Assembly (NCBI GenBank): GCA_000720805.1
Contig: JODI01000011.1
Coordinates: 62,001-126,000, forward strand
Direction: 5' to 3'
DNA length: 64,000 bases
DNA from: Streptomyces violaceoruber
GTDB taxonomy: Bacteria > Actinomycetota > Actinomycetes > Streptomycetales > Streptomycetaceae
Shown piece by piece: positions 26,844 to 34,685 of this stretch; within the stretch, counting starts at the first letter, position 1, and each line of letters opens with the position of its first letter. Under the pieces are notes generated by a model. The model ran no database searches. It was not told where the DNA came from and was given only the letters and a program-made list of their open reading frames with translations. Position numbers and translations under genes: made by a program.

Positions 26844-27827
26844 ATGGAGCAGAGGCATCTCGGCCGCACCGGCCTGCGCGTGTCCCGGATCGGGCTCGGC
26901 ACCCTGACCTGGGGTCGGGACACCGATGAGCACGACGCCGCGGACCTCTTGAAGACGTTCTGGGAGGCGGGCGGAAGCCTCGTCGACACCGCGGACGTGT
27001 ACGGCGACGGAGAGGCCGAGTACCTGGTCGGACGTCTTGTGGAAGGGCTCGTCCCGCGCCGGGACCTGGTCATCTCGACGAAGGCCGGCAGCGTGCCGGA
27101 TCCGGATCGGCGGTTCGACGGCTCCCGCGGGCATCTGCTCTCCGCGCTCGACGCCTCGCTGGCCCGGCTCGGCACGGACTACGTCGACGTGTGGCACATC
27201 CACGCCTACGACCCCGACACCCCGCTGGAGGAGACCCTGCAGGCGCTGGACCTGGCGGTGAGCAGTGGGCGCGCCCGCTACGCGGGGGTCTCGAACTTCT
27301 GTGGCTGGCAGCTCGCCAAGGCGGCGACCTGGCAGATCGCGGCGCCCGGGACCCGGACCCGACTGGCGAGCACGCAGCTGGAGTACTCGTTGCTCCAGCG
27401 CGGGGTCGAGCGCGAGGTGCTGCCGGCCGCGCTGGACCTGGGGATCGGGATGCTGCCCTCCTCACCGCTCGGGCGCGGGGTGCTCACCGGCAAGTACCGG
27501 AACACGACGCCCGCCGACTCGCGGGGCGCCTCGGAGCATCTGGCGCCGTTCGTCGCGCCGTATCTCGACGACACGGCGAGCCGGATCGTGGACGCCGTGA
27601 CGACCGCGGCGGACGGTCTCGCCGTGACACCGCTCCAGGTGGCCCTCGCATGGGTCCGGGACCGGCCGGGGGTGGCCGCGCCGATCGTCGGCGCGCGCAA
27701 CGCGCAGCAGCTCACGGCGGCATTGTCAGTGGAGGCCCTTAGTCTTCCTGACGAGATCTGCCGGGCGCTCGACGATGTGTCGGCGCCCGTGCACCGCTAT
27801 CCCGATCACGACTGGAGCACGCTGTGA
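26844..27827 (+). CDS. Aldo/keto reductase
   Basis: A 327-aa NADPH-dependent (alpha/beta)8-barrel oxidoreductase. The catalytic tetrad is visible: Asp and Tyr in VDTADVYGDGEAE, Lys in ISTKAG, and His in VWHIHAYD. It resembles the family that reduces aldehydes or sugar ketones; the substrate is not known. ATG at 26844 has no clear ribosome binding site, but TAATCT lies 8-14 nt upstream, so the mRNA may be leaderless. Its stop overlaps the start of the next gene by 4 nt (GTGA), indicating translational coupling to the RecD2-like protein. Confidence 0.9.
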   Translation: MEQRHLGRTGLRVSRIGLGTLTWGRDTDEHDAADLLKTFWEAGGSLVDTADVYGDGEAEYLVGRLVEGLVPRRDLVISTKAGSVPDPDRRFDGSRGHLLSALDASLARLGTDYVDVWHIHAYDPDTPLEETLQALDLAVSSGRARYAGVSNFCGWQLAKAATWQIAAPGTRTRLASTQLEYSLLQRGVEREVLPAALDLGIGMLPSSPLGRGVLTGKYRNTTPADSRGASEHLAPFVAPYLDDTASRIVDAVTTAADGLAVTPLQVALAWVRDRPGVAAPIVGARNAQQLTAALSVEALSLPDEICRALDDVSAPVHRYPDHDWSTL

Positions 27828-30073
27828 GCACGGAGCCGGGGCCGACCCAGGACGCCGAGGACGCCGAGGACACCGAGCCGGGGACGCCGGGCGCCGCGGA
27901 GGAGCCCGTCGAGGCGGAGGGCGTCAACGCGCAGGGCGTCGAGGGGAACGGTGCCGGGGCGGCGGACGGGGGCTCCGCGGGTGCCGGCGGGGACGCCGGT
28001 GCGGATGCGGCGAAGGTGTCCGAGGCCGCGGCCGAGCTCGCCGCCCAGCGGCTGGAGCGGGAGCGGATCGAGAAGCGCAAGGCCGAGAAGCAGGCGCCCG
28101 TCGCCGCCGGGGCCAAGCTCAGCGGGAAGGCCGCCGATCTGCTCGCGGCCGTCCGGGCGGTGGAGAGCGGCGAGCGGCCCGTCGCGGCCGCCTTCGAGGA
28201 GCCGGCGCCGCGCCGGTCCGTGCCCGAGCCGAGGCCGCAGCCGGTCCCGGTCGAGGCCACTGCGGCAGTACCGGCACCGGACCTGGTCGAGTCCGTGCGG
28301 GGCGTGCTGGCCGAAGGGGGTGCGCCGGAGTCGCTCGCGGCCCAGGTGGCCGCGGTGCTCGGCGAGGGTGCCGGTGACCGGCTGCGGGTGGATCCCTGGC
28401 AGTTGTTGCGTGTCGGCGGTGTGCGGCCCGAGCAGGCCGACGGGTTCGCGCGGGCGCTGCTGGGCGCGGAGTGCGGGCCGGACGACGAGCGGCGGGGGCG
28501 CGCGGTCACCGTGTGGCTGCTGGAACAGGCAGCCCTGGCCGGGCACACCGTCCTGGAGATGCCGGCCCTCGTCGCCGCGCTGACCCAGCGGGGTGTGCCC
28601 GATCCCGAAGCGGCCGTCCAGGACACTCTCGCCGAGGGTGAGGCCCTGGTCTTCCAGGACGCCCTCGACCCGAGCGCCCCGGAACCGGAGGAGGACGAGG
28701 AGGAACGGCCGGTCCGCGTCCTCGTGGGGCTGGAGCGGTACGCCCTCGCCGAGGAGAGCCTCGCCGACGGTCTGGCCCGGCTCATCAACTCCGTGCCGAA
28801 GGAGGACCGTTCGGGTGCGGAATGGGAACGGGCCGCGGAGGCCGCCACCGGGTCGGCCGCCGAGCTGATCCGTGCGGTCGCCCGGCACGGTCTGGTGCTG
28901 CACACCGGCGGGGCCGCCGCACTGGCCGAGCCCGCGACCCTGCTGCGCGCGGCCGGGCAGCTGGGGCTGCGCGCCTGGGCCGCCACCCACAGCCCGATCG
29001 GGCGTGATCGTTTCGCGGCGCTGACGGGTGGCGCCGAGGGGCACGCGGAAGCGTCGTACGACGATCCGGCCGGCGACAGCCGGGACGGCGGCTCCTCCGG
29101 CGGCTCCCTCGCCGGGGCCGGGGTCGCCACCGTCACCGGGCTGCTGTCCGGCGCCGAGGGGCCGGGGCGGGACGCCGAGGGCACCTTCGACCTCGACCTG
29201 CTCGTCGTCCTTGACGCGCCCCAGCTGGACGTCGAGACGGCGGCCCTGCTGACGGAGTCCCTGCCGGACGGTGCCCGGCTGGTGCTGGCCGGGGATCCCG
29301 CGGTGCTGTGGTCCGTCGGTCCCGGGCGGGTGTTCGCGGATCTCCTGGCCGCGCGGGTCTGCCCGCAGATCGCCTCACGGCAGCCGGATCCCGGGCCGCT
29401 GGGCGAGCTGGTGTCCGGTATCGGCATCGGCGAGCTGAACCAGGTCGAGGCCCCCGGCAAGGAGGTCGTGATCGTGCCGGTGCGGGACGCCGGGGAGGCC
29501 GTGCACCGGACCGTGCAGCTCGTCGCGGACTCGGTGCCGCGGGCGATCGGTGTGCCGGCCGAGGAGACCCAGGTGATCACGCCGGGCCACGGCGGGGCGG
29601 TGGGCACCCGGGTGCTGAACGCGGCTCTCAAGGAACGCCTCAACCCGGGTCCGGGCCGGTTCGGTGGCTTCGACCCCGGGGACCGGATCGCCTACTCCCC
29701 CGCGCCGGGCCGTACGCTGCCGGGTCGCGTGGTGAAGGCCGACGCCGAGGGACTGCATCTGTCCTGTGCCGGCGAGGCCGTGGTGGTACCGAAGGAGCGG
29801 GTGGAGCAGACCGTGCGGCACGGGTGGGCGCTGACCGCGCACCAGGCCGTGGGCGGCCGGTGGCCGGCGGCGGTCGTGGTGCTGCCCGGCGACGCGGCGC
29901 AGGCCCTCAGCCGCCCCTGGGTCTACACCGCGTTCGGGCGGGCGGAGCGGCACCTGTCCGTGGTGCACGGCGTGGAGCAGGCCCTGCCCAGGGCCGTGGC
30001 CGAGTCCCTGCCGAAGCCCCGGACGACCCGTCTGCCCGTCCTGCTGGCCCCACAGGTCCCGCTGAGCGGCTGA
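27824..30073 (+). CDS. RecD2-like helix-hairpin-helix protein with degenerate ATPase motifs
   Basis: A 749-aa protein with the architecture of RecD2/TraA superfamily 1 helicases. The N-terminus (1-65) is acidic and low-complexity, followed by a charged helix. A helix-hairpin-helix region lies near 175-225 (DPWQLLRVGGVRPEQADGF). The helicase remnants are LLVVLDAPQLD (Walker B; DA instead of DE), LVLAGDPAVLWSVGPGRVFADLL near 485-510, and the C-terminal TAHQAVGGRWPAAVVV with YTAFGRAERHLSVV (668-720). No Walker A GxxGxGKT is present where expected, so ATP hydrolysis is doubtful. It may be a DNA-binding pseudo-helicase. GTG start overlaps the aldo/keto reductase stop by 4 nt. Confidence 0.75.
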   Translation: MSTEPGPTQDAEDAEDTEPGTPGAAEEPVEAEGVNAQGVEGNGAGAADGGSAGAGGDAGADAAKVSEAAAELAAQRLERERIEKRKAEKQAPVAAGAKLSGKAADLLAAVRAVESGERPVAAAFEEPAPRRSVPEPRPQPVPVEATAAVPAPDLVESVRGVLAEGGAPESLAAQVAAVLGEGAGDRLRVDPWQLLRVGGVRPEQADGFARALLGAECGPDDERRGRAVTVWLLEQAALAGHTVLEMPALVAALTQRGVPDPEAAVQDTLAEGEALVFQDALDPSAPEPEEDEEERPVRVLVGLERYALAEESLADGLARLINSVPKEDRSGAEWERAAEAATGSAAELIRAVARHGLVLHTGGAAALAEPATLLRAAGQLGLRAWAATHSPIGRDRFAALTGGAEGHAEASYDDPAGDSRDGGSSGGSLAGAGVATVTGLLSGAEGPGRDAEGTFDLDLLVVLDAPQLDVETAALLTESLPDGARLVLAGDPAVLWSVGPGRVFADLLAARVCPQIASRQPDPGPLGELVSGIGIGELNQVEAPGKEVVIVPVRDAGEAVHRTVQLVADSVPRAIGVPAEETQVITPGHGGAVGTRVLNAALKERLNPGPGRFGGFDPGDRIAYSPAPGRTLPGRVVKADAEGLHLSCAGEAVVVPKERVEQTVRHGWALTAHQAVGGRWPAAVVVLPGDAAQALSRPWVYTAFGRAERHLSVVHGVEQALPRAVAESLPKPRTTRLPVLLAPQVPLSG

Positions 30074-30221
30074 AGCGGGGCCAGGGGCCGCGGGGCAGCG
30101 CCGGAAGGGCGGAGCGGGACCGGACGGCGCGGTGAAGCCGGGACGGGCCCCGCGTCGCCCCAGCCGGTGGAGGCGGGCCCGGCGGAAGGATCGGGCCCGG
30201 CGAACTGGGGCGGAACAGCAT

Positions 30222-30277
30222 GACGACGGCGGCGGCCGTCCCGGAGATTCAGCTCCGGGACGGCCGCCGCCGTCGTC
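30222..30277. terminator. Very strong terminator
   Basis: Perfect 25-bp arms at 30222-30246 and 30253-30277 with a 6-nt loop, between the convergent RecD2-like gene and the 30358-31047 gene. Bidirectional by position. Confidence 0.9.
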
Positions 30278-30278
30278 T

Positions 30279-30346
30279 CACGCGTCGTTCCCGCTCACGC
30301 GTCGTTCCCGCTCACGCGTCGTTCCCGCTCACGCGTCGTTCCCGCT
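30279..30346. repeat. 17-bp tandem repeat, four perfect copies
   Basis: CACGCGTCGTTCCCGCT repeated four times without change (30279-30295, 30296-30312, 30313-30329, 30330-30346), placed directly between the terminator stem and the 3' end of the next gene. Confidence 0.95.
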
Positions 30347-30357
30347 CGCGCGGGCGG

Positions 30358-31047
30358 TCAGCGGTCCGCGTCCAGTGGCTCCAGATCGTCGTCCGCGTCC
30401 TCGTCCAGGTCCGCGTCGAGTTCGTCCACGCCGTCGTCGATCTCGTCGTCGAAGACCGCGCTCACATCGAAGCGGCAGACCACCCGCTGAGCGTCCGCCT
30501 GCTCGAACGGGGCCTGCAGCCACTCGCCGGGCTCGGGTGCCTCGTCGGCGGCCGTCACCCAGAGCGTGGAGTCGCCCTCCTCCAGACCGAACTCCTTGTG
30601 CCGGGAGGCGATCTCGTCCGGCTCGAACTCGCCGAACAGAAGGCCCAGGGCACCGTGGACCGTGCCCGATGCCCCCGTGCCGCTGCCGATCCCGTCGTCC
30701 GCCGCCTCGATCCGCTGGGCCTGCGCCAACAGCCGCTGCGGCTCCACCACGGCGTAGTCGCGGCGGATCAGCACACTGAGGGCGTTCGGTTCCTCGGGGC
30801 CCGTATAAGGCGGGAGCGACTCTTCCGCTCCGGGGATCTCGAAGGGCGTGACCTCGTCGTAGCGGTCGTAGAGCAGTTCGTCATAAGTTTCGGCGGCGGC
30901 GGCCAGCTCGTTGAACGCTTCGTAGACGGCCGGGTCGTCCTCACCCGACCTGCGTTCGACCGCGGCCAGGTGGCGGTCGAGCGCGGTCTTGACCGCCTCG
31001 GCGGCGGCTCGTACCTCGGCAGCGGTGGGCTGCGCAGCATCAGACAT
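30358..31047 (-). CDS. Conserved hypothetical protein with acidic tail
   Basis: A 229-aa cytoplasmic protein. The start MSDAAQPTAAEVRAAAEAVK leads into a helical N-terminal region; the middle (residues 80-190) is mixed alpha/beta, and the last 40 residues are almost all Asp/Glu (DDEIDDGVDELDAD, DEDADDDLE). I do not recognise a characterised family; it appears to be conserved among streptomycetes next to chaplin genes. ATG at 31047 is divergent from the small DUF5703 gene with only 47 bp between the starts. No ribosome binding site is evident, so a leaderless transcript is possible. Confidence 0.75.
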   Translation of the reverse strand: MSDAAQPTAAEVRAAAEAVKTALDRHLAAVERRSGEDDPAVYEAFNELAAAAETYDELLYDRYDEVTPFEIPGAEESLPPYTGPEEPNALSVLIRRDYAVVEPQRLLAQAQRIEAADDGIGSGTGASGTVHGALGLLFGEFEPDEIASRHKEFGLEEGDSTLWVTAADEAPEPGEWLQAPFEQADAQRVVCRFDVSAVFDDEIDDGVDELDADLDEDADDDLEPLDADR

Positions 31048-31094
31048 AGTGCAGACGCTATCCGTACCGGGCCCCAGCCCGCACAATAGATGCG

Positions 31095-31283
31095 ATGCCG
31101 GAATACGAATTTGTCGACGTGTACGTACCGCGCGGGGTTTCCCGCAAGGACGCGACCCGTCTGCTGACGGACCATGCCGAGTACGGTCACTGGGAGTTGG
31201 ACCGCCTGAGCCTGCTGCGCGACGGCAGCCGCAGGGTGCGGCTGCGACGGCGGATCATCCGCCAGGTCCGTGCCACGTGGTGA
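31095..31283 (+). CDS. DUF5703-family small protein
   Basis: A 62-aa basic protein: MPEYEFVDVYVPRGVSRKD, then WELDRLSLLRDGSRRVRLRRRI. It is Arg-rich at the C-terminus and conserved in actinobacteria with unknown function; the family name is from memory. Divergent from the acidic-tail protein gene across 47 bp. CAATAG about 9 nt upstream of the start could be a -10 box for a leaderless or nearly leaderless mRNA. Followed by a strong terminator. Confidence 0.8.
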   Translation: MPEYEFVDVYVPRGVSRKDATRLLTDHAEYGHWELDRLSLLRDGSRRVRLRRRIIRQVRATW

Positions 31284-31310
31284 GCTGCGGCGACCGGGAC
31301 GGCGACGGAC

Positions 31311-31346
31311 ACGGAGCGGGCCCCACCGAGACAGGGCCCGCTCCGT
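31311..31346. terminator. Terminator between DUF5703 and chpC
   Basis: Thirteen-bp perfect arms (ACGGAGCGGGCCC / GGGCCCGCTCCGT) with a 10-nt loop, between two convergent genes. Confidence 0.85.
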
Positions 31347-31407
31347 CGCATGCGCCGCAGGGGTAGTTCGCGGTGCTTTCCGCCGTCGTGGACGGCCTGC
31401 ACGCCCT

Positions 31408-32238
31408 TCACACGGAGGCGCGCGCCTTGCGGTACAGCACCGCGCCCGCGAGCAGCGCCCCCGCGCCCACGGGGAGGGCGAGGCCCAGCGGCAACTCACT
31501 GCCCGTCTGCGCGAGCTGCGCGGCGCCCTGCGGCTGGACCACGGACTGGGCTCCGAGGTGGCTGGTGTGCGTGGAGCTGCCCGGCGTGCGGCCGTCCGCG
31601 GAGGCCGGAGTGTGCGGGACGCCGGGGCGGCTGGGCTCCACAGGGTCGCCCGGCCGGCCGGGGTGTTCCGGGGTGCCCGGGTTGCCCGGCTGCTCGGGTC
31701 CGGCCGGCGGGGTCGTTCCGTGGTCGCCGCCCGGGGGCGTGGTGTGGTGTCCGCCACCGGAACCGCCGCCGTTGGCACAGTCGCCGGCCGTGGCGGCGTT
31801 GCCCACACCGATGCCGTCGACGCTGTTGCCGCAGACGTTGACCGGCGCGTCGATCGGCGCCTCGACGTGGTTGCCGGAGCCCACGCCCGCGGAGCCGTCG
31901 GTGTGACCGCCGGCGTGCGAGCCTCCTGCGTCACCGGAGCCGCCGTACCCACCGGAGTCGCCGTATCCGTCATGGGAGCCGCCGCCGGTCCTGACGTCGG
32001 TGTTCACGCACTTGTTGCCCATCGCCGGGTTGAGGATCCCGACGACGTTGACCGTGTTGCCGCAGACGTTCACCGGCGCGTGCACCGGCGCCTGCACCGA
32101 GTTGCCCGACAGCACGCCGGGTGAGCCGGCGCTCGATCCGCTCGCGTACGAGCCGGCGTGTGCGGCGCCGCCCGTGGCGGCGATCACGCCGGTCGCGGCG
32201 GCCACGGTCAGGAGGCCCTTGCGGGTGACCTGTCGCAT
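31408..32238 (-). CDS. chpC: Long chaplin with sortase signal
   Basis: A 276-aa cell-wall-anchored chaplin. A signal peptide (residues 1-28) precedes two chaplin domains (about 40-80 and 118-158), each with the paired cysteines (VNVCGNTVNVVGILNPAMGN is the first core). A Gly/Pro/His/Thr-rich spacer follows. The C-terminus is a sortase signal: LAQTG at about 242, a hydrophobic helix and a basic tail. Long chaplins are covalently attached by class E sortases and help assemble short chaplins into the amyloid layer that makes aerial hyphae hydrophobic. It matches ChpC by order beside chpH. Lies downstream of chpH on the minus strand after a terminator. Confidence 0.93.
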   Translation of the reverse strand: MRQVTRKGLLTVAAATGVIAATGGAAHAGSYASGSSAGSPGVLSGNSVQAPVHAPVNVCGNTVNVVGILNPAMGNKCVNTDVRTGGGSHDGYGDSGGYGGSGDAGGSHAGGHTDGSAGVGSGNHVEAPIDAPVNVCGNSVDGIGVGNAATAGDCANGGGSGGGHHTTPPGGDHGTTPPAGPEQPGNPGTPEHPGRPGDPVEPSRPGVPHTPASADGRTPGSSTHTSHLGAQSVVQPQGAAQLAQTGSELPLGLALPVGAGALLAGAVLYRKARASV

Positions 32239-32329
32239 TACTGAATCCCTGCCTTCGACCTTGTCCCGAATCCCGACGCCGGAATCCGAGGACCGAATCC
32301 CGACGTTCGAAAAGAACCGCTTCGAAAAG

Positions 32330-32376
32330 GCCCGTCGGCCACGGAGCGCATGGCACGCACTCCGGGGCCGACGGGC
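32330..32376 (-). terminator. Terminator after chpH
   Basis: Stem-loop with arms GCCCGTCGGCC / GGCCGACGGGC and an inner stem (GGAG..CTCC), followed on the minus strand by a short T-run (CCTTTTCG). It separates chpH from chpC. Confidence 0.8.
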
Positions 32377-32404
32377 TCAGCCCCTCACGGGGCGAGGCAC
32401 AACG

Positions 32405-32638
32405 TCACTTGTTGATGCAGGTGTTGCCGAAGGCCGGGTTCAGCAGCCCGATCACGGAGACCGTGTTGCCGCAGGCGTTCACCGGGACGTGAACGGGAAC
32501 CTGGACGACGTTGCCGGACAGCACGCCCGGGGAGTGCACGGCGGCACCCTGGGCACCGGAGTCGGCGACGGCCATGCCCGCACCCGCGAGAACCAGACCA
32601 CCCGTGGCGGCCGCAGCAGCGACGATCTTCTTGATCAT
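32405..32638 (-). CDS. chpH: Short chaplin
   Basis: A 77-aa secreted short chaplin. The signal peptide (MIKKIVAAAAATGGLVLAGAG) is followed by one chaplin domain with the two conserved cysteines (CGNTVSVIGLLNPAFGNTC). ATG at 32638 has an AGGAGGAA ribosome binding site. Short chaplins self-assemble into amyloid fibres at the air-water interface and lower surface tension so aerial hyphae can emerge. The promoter region carries a candidate BldN box and a leader hairpin. The length equals ChpH of S. coelicolor as I recall. Confidence 0.95.
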   Translation of the reverse strand: MIKKIVAAAAATGGLVLAGAGMAVADSGAQGAAVHSPGVLSGNVVQVPVHVPVNACGNTVSVIGLLNPAFGNTCINK

Positions 32639-32656
32639 TATTCCTCCTAGTTGACA

Positions 32657-32682
32657 ATGTGATCCAAAGTCGCGGATCACAT
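32657..32682 (-). promoter_or_regulatory. Inverted repeat in the chpH leader
   Basis: Nine-bp perfect arms ATGTGATCC / GGATCACAT with an 8-nt spacer, 19 bp before the chpH start. It could be an operator or an mRNA hairpin near the 5' end of the leader. Confidence 0.5.
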
Positions 32683-32687
32683 CATCA

Positions 32688-32715
32688 GGAACGAGGAGGG
32701 AGTAATCGAGCTACG
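32688..32715 (-). promoter_or_regulatory. Candidate sigma-BldN promoter of chpH
   Basis: On the minus strand CGTAGC (32710-32715) and CGTTCC (32688-32693) are separated by 16 nt, close to the BldN consensus CGTAAC-16-CGTTGA recalled from the literature. Chaplin genes are known BldN targets. The transcript would start about 40 nt before the chpH ATG. Confidence 0.5.
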
Positions 32716-32809
32716 AGCTTATGGTCGCATTCACCCTTCTCAGTCGGTTCCGCACGGGCGGCCGAATTATGAAGTTTCGTTTCAGTGGGCGAATTCCGGC
32801 GCCAACGGG

Positions 32810-34135
32810 TCAGGACGCGTCGATGAAACGGTCCAGCACCCGCACGCCGAACTTGAGGCCGTCGACCGGGACGCGTTCGTCGACGCCGTGGAACATGCCC
32901 GCGAAGTCCAGCTCCGGCGGCAGCTTGAGCGGCGCGAAGCCGAAGCCGCGGATGCCCAGATCGTCGAAGGACTTGGCGTCCGTCCCGCCCGAGAGCATGT
33001 AGGGGACGGCCTTCGCGGTGGGATCCTCGGCCAGCAGCGAGGACTGCATCGCCTCCACCAGCGCCCCGTCGAAGCTGGTCTCCAGGGCCTTGTCGGAGTG
33101 CACGTCCTCGCGCCGCACCTTCGGCCCGAGGATCCGGTCGAGGTCGGCGAGGAACTCGTCCTCGTGGCCCGGCAGGAAGCGTCCGTCGACGTGCGCGGTG
33201 GCCTCGCCCGGGATGACGTTGACCTTGTAACCGGCGCCGAGCTGGGTGGGGTTGGCCGTGTTGCTGAGGGTCGCGCCGATGAGCTTGGCGATGCCGCCGA
33301 GCCTGGCGAGGGTGGCCTGCATGTCCTCCGGGTCCAGCTCGGTGCCGAGGGCGTCGCCGAGCTCGTCGAGGAAGGCACGGGTGGTCTTGGTGACCCGCAC
33401 CGGGAACTCGTGCCGGCCCAGCCGGGCCACGGCCTCCGACAGCTCGGTGATCGCGTTGTCCCGGTGGATCATGGAGCCGTGCCCGGCGGTGCCGGCCACG
33501 GTCAGCTTCATCCAGTGCATGCCCTTCTCGGCCGTCTGGATCAGATAGAGCCGGCGCTGCTCGCTCACGGTGAACGAGAAGCCGCCCACCTCGCTGATCG
33601 CCTCGGTGACGCCCTCGAAGAGGTGCGGGTGGTTGTCGACGAGGTGCCGGGCCCCGTACGTCCCGCCCGCCTCCTCGTCCGCGAGGAACGCGAGCACGAT
33701 GTCGCGCGGGGGCCTGCGGCCGCTGCGCAGCCGGTCGCGCACGACCGCCAGGGTCATCGCGTCCATGTCCTTCATGTCGACGGCGCCCCGGCCCCACACG
33801 CACCCGTCGGTGACCTCGCCGGAGAAGGGGTGGTGGGTCCAGTCGTCGGCGTTGGCCGGTACGACGTCCAGATGGCCGTGGATGAGCAGCGCGGGCCGGG
33901 ACGGGTCCTCGCCCTCGATGCGGGCCACCGTGGACGCGCGCCCGGGGTGCGACTCGAAGATCTGCGGTTCGAGACCCACCTCGGCGAGCTTGGCGGCGAC
34001 GTACTCGGCCGCCTTGCGCTCGCCAGGTCCCGAGTGGTCGCCGTAGTTGCTGGTGTCGATCTGGATCAGCTCGCGGCAGAGGTCCACGACCTCGTCCTCG
34101 CCGGTGACGCCCCTGGCCGTGTCCGTCTCGCTCAC
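32810..34135 (-). CDS. M20-family metallopeptidase (zinc dipeptidase/deacetylase type)
   Basis: A 441-aa cytoplasmic M20 peptidase. Metal ligands and catalytic residues are visible: HGHLDVVPA, GRGAVDMKDMDAM, the catalytic Glu in FLADEEAGGTYGARH, and the His of GTAGHGSMI; the dimerisation domain follows (about 200-310). Relatives hydrolyse dipeptides or acyl amino acids; the exact substrate is unknown. GTG at 34135 has GGGAGGAAG upstream, so the 30-codon extension is rejected. It lies between chpH and the tRNA-Leu gene. Confidence 0.9.
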   Translation of the reverse strand: MSETDTARGVTGEDEVVDLCRELIQIDTSNYGDHSGPGERKAAEYVAAKLAEVGLEPQIFESHPGRASTVARIEGEDPSRPALLIHGHLDVVPANADDWTHHPFSGEVTDGCVWGRGAVDMKDMDAMTLAVVRDRLRSGRRPPRDIVLAFLADEEAGGTYGARHLVDNHPHLFEGVTEAISEVGGFSFTVSEQRRLYLIQTAEKGMHWMKLTVAGTAGHGSMIHRDNAITELSEAVARLGRHEFPVRVTKTTRAFLDELGDALGTELDPEDMQATLARLGGIAKLIGATLSNTANPTQLGAGYKVNVIPGEATAHVDGRFLPGHEDEFLADLDRILGPKVRREDVHSDKALETSFDGALVEAMQSSLLAEDPTAKAVPYMLSGGTDAKSFDDLGIRGFGFAPLKLPPELDFAGMFHGVDERVPVDGLKFGVRVLDRFIDAS

Positions 34136-34324
34136 GCTGCTTCCTCCCGCACTGTCGCCGCTGGTGGTCCCCCTCATCCTCCCCCTCCTCCCGGCCGCTC
34201 CCCAAGGCCGGTCCCGGCCCGTCACACCCCGTTCACGCGAGGACGGGGTGGATCAGGGGCCCGTCGAAAGCCTGGTAATGTTTCCTCCGTCGCCGCAGGG
34301 GAAACCCAGCACGACACACACCTT

Positions 34325-34409
34325 GTCCGGGTGGCGGAATGGCAGACGCGCTAGCTTGAGGTGCTAGTGCCCTTTATCGGGCGTGGGGGTTCAAGTCCCC
34401 CCTCGGACA
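34325..34409 (+). tRNA. tRNA-Leu (anticodon GAG)
   Basis: An 85-nt class II tRNA. The acceptor arms GTCCGGG / CTCGGAC pair with one G-U, the anticodon arm CTAGC..GCTAG encloses TTGAGGT (anticodon GAG, reading CUC/CUU), a long variable arm (TGCCCTTTATCGGGCG) follows, and the T-arm is GGGGGTTCAAGTCCCCC. The 3' CCA is not encoded. It stands alone after the M20 gene and is followed by a strong stem-loop. Confidence 0.95.
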
Positions 34410-34416
34410 CAGAGAT

Positions 34417-34454
34417 GAGCGAGGGTCGTGACCGTCTGGTCACGGCCCTCGCTC
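34417..34454 (+). terminator. Terminator after tRNA-Leu
   Basis: Stem-loop with arms GAGCGAGGG(T)CGTGACC and its near-complement, starting 7 nt after the tRNA. Confidence 0.8.
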
Positions 34455-34685
34455 GTTGTGTGGGGCATCTCTCCTCAGCTGAAGATCACCTGGTCACGGG
34501 TGGTGGCGGTGCGGTTACGGACCCCCTGAAGGCCGTCCCGAGTGGCCGACGGAAAGGGGCGAGCCTAGCGTCGTACTAAAATTTCCGGCTTGTTACGGAA
34601 CGGAGCTGGAGCCGGACAACCCCAGGCAGACCTGCGGGCCCGCCAGCGCCCCGGAGGTTCTCCGGAAATGAGACGCGAGGGCCCG

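Noticed and set aside
24935..26929. A 664-aa open frame across the repeat region and antisense to the F420-type enzyme
   Set aside because: Composition is low-complexity in the repeat part and antisense shadow in the rest; no ribosome binding site.
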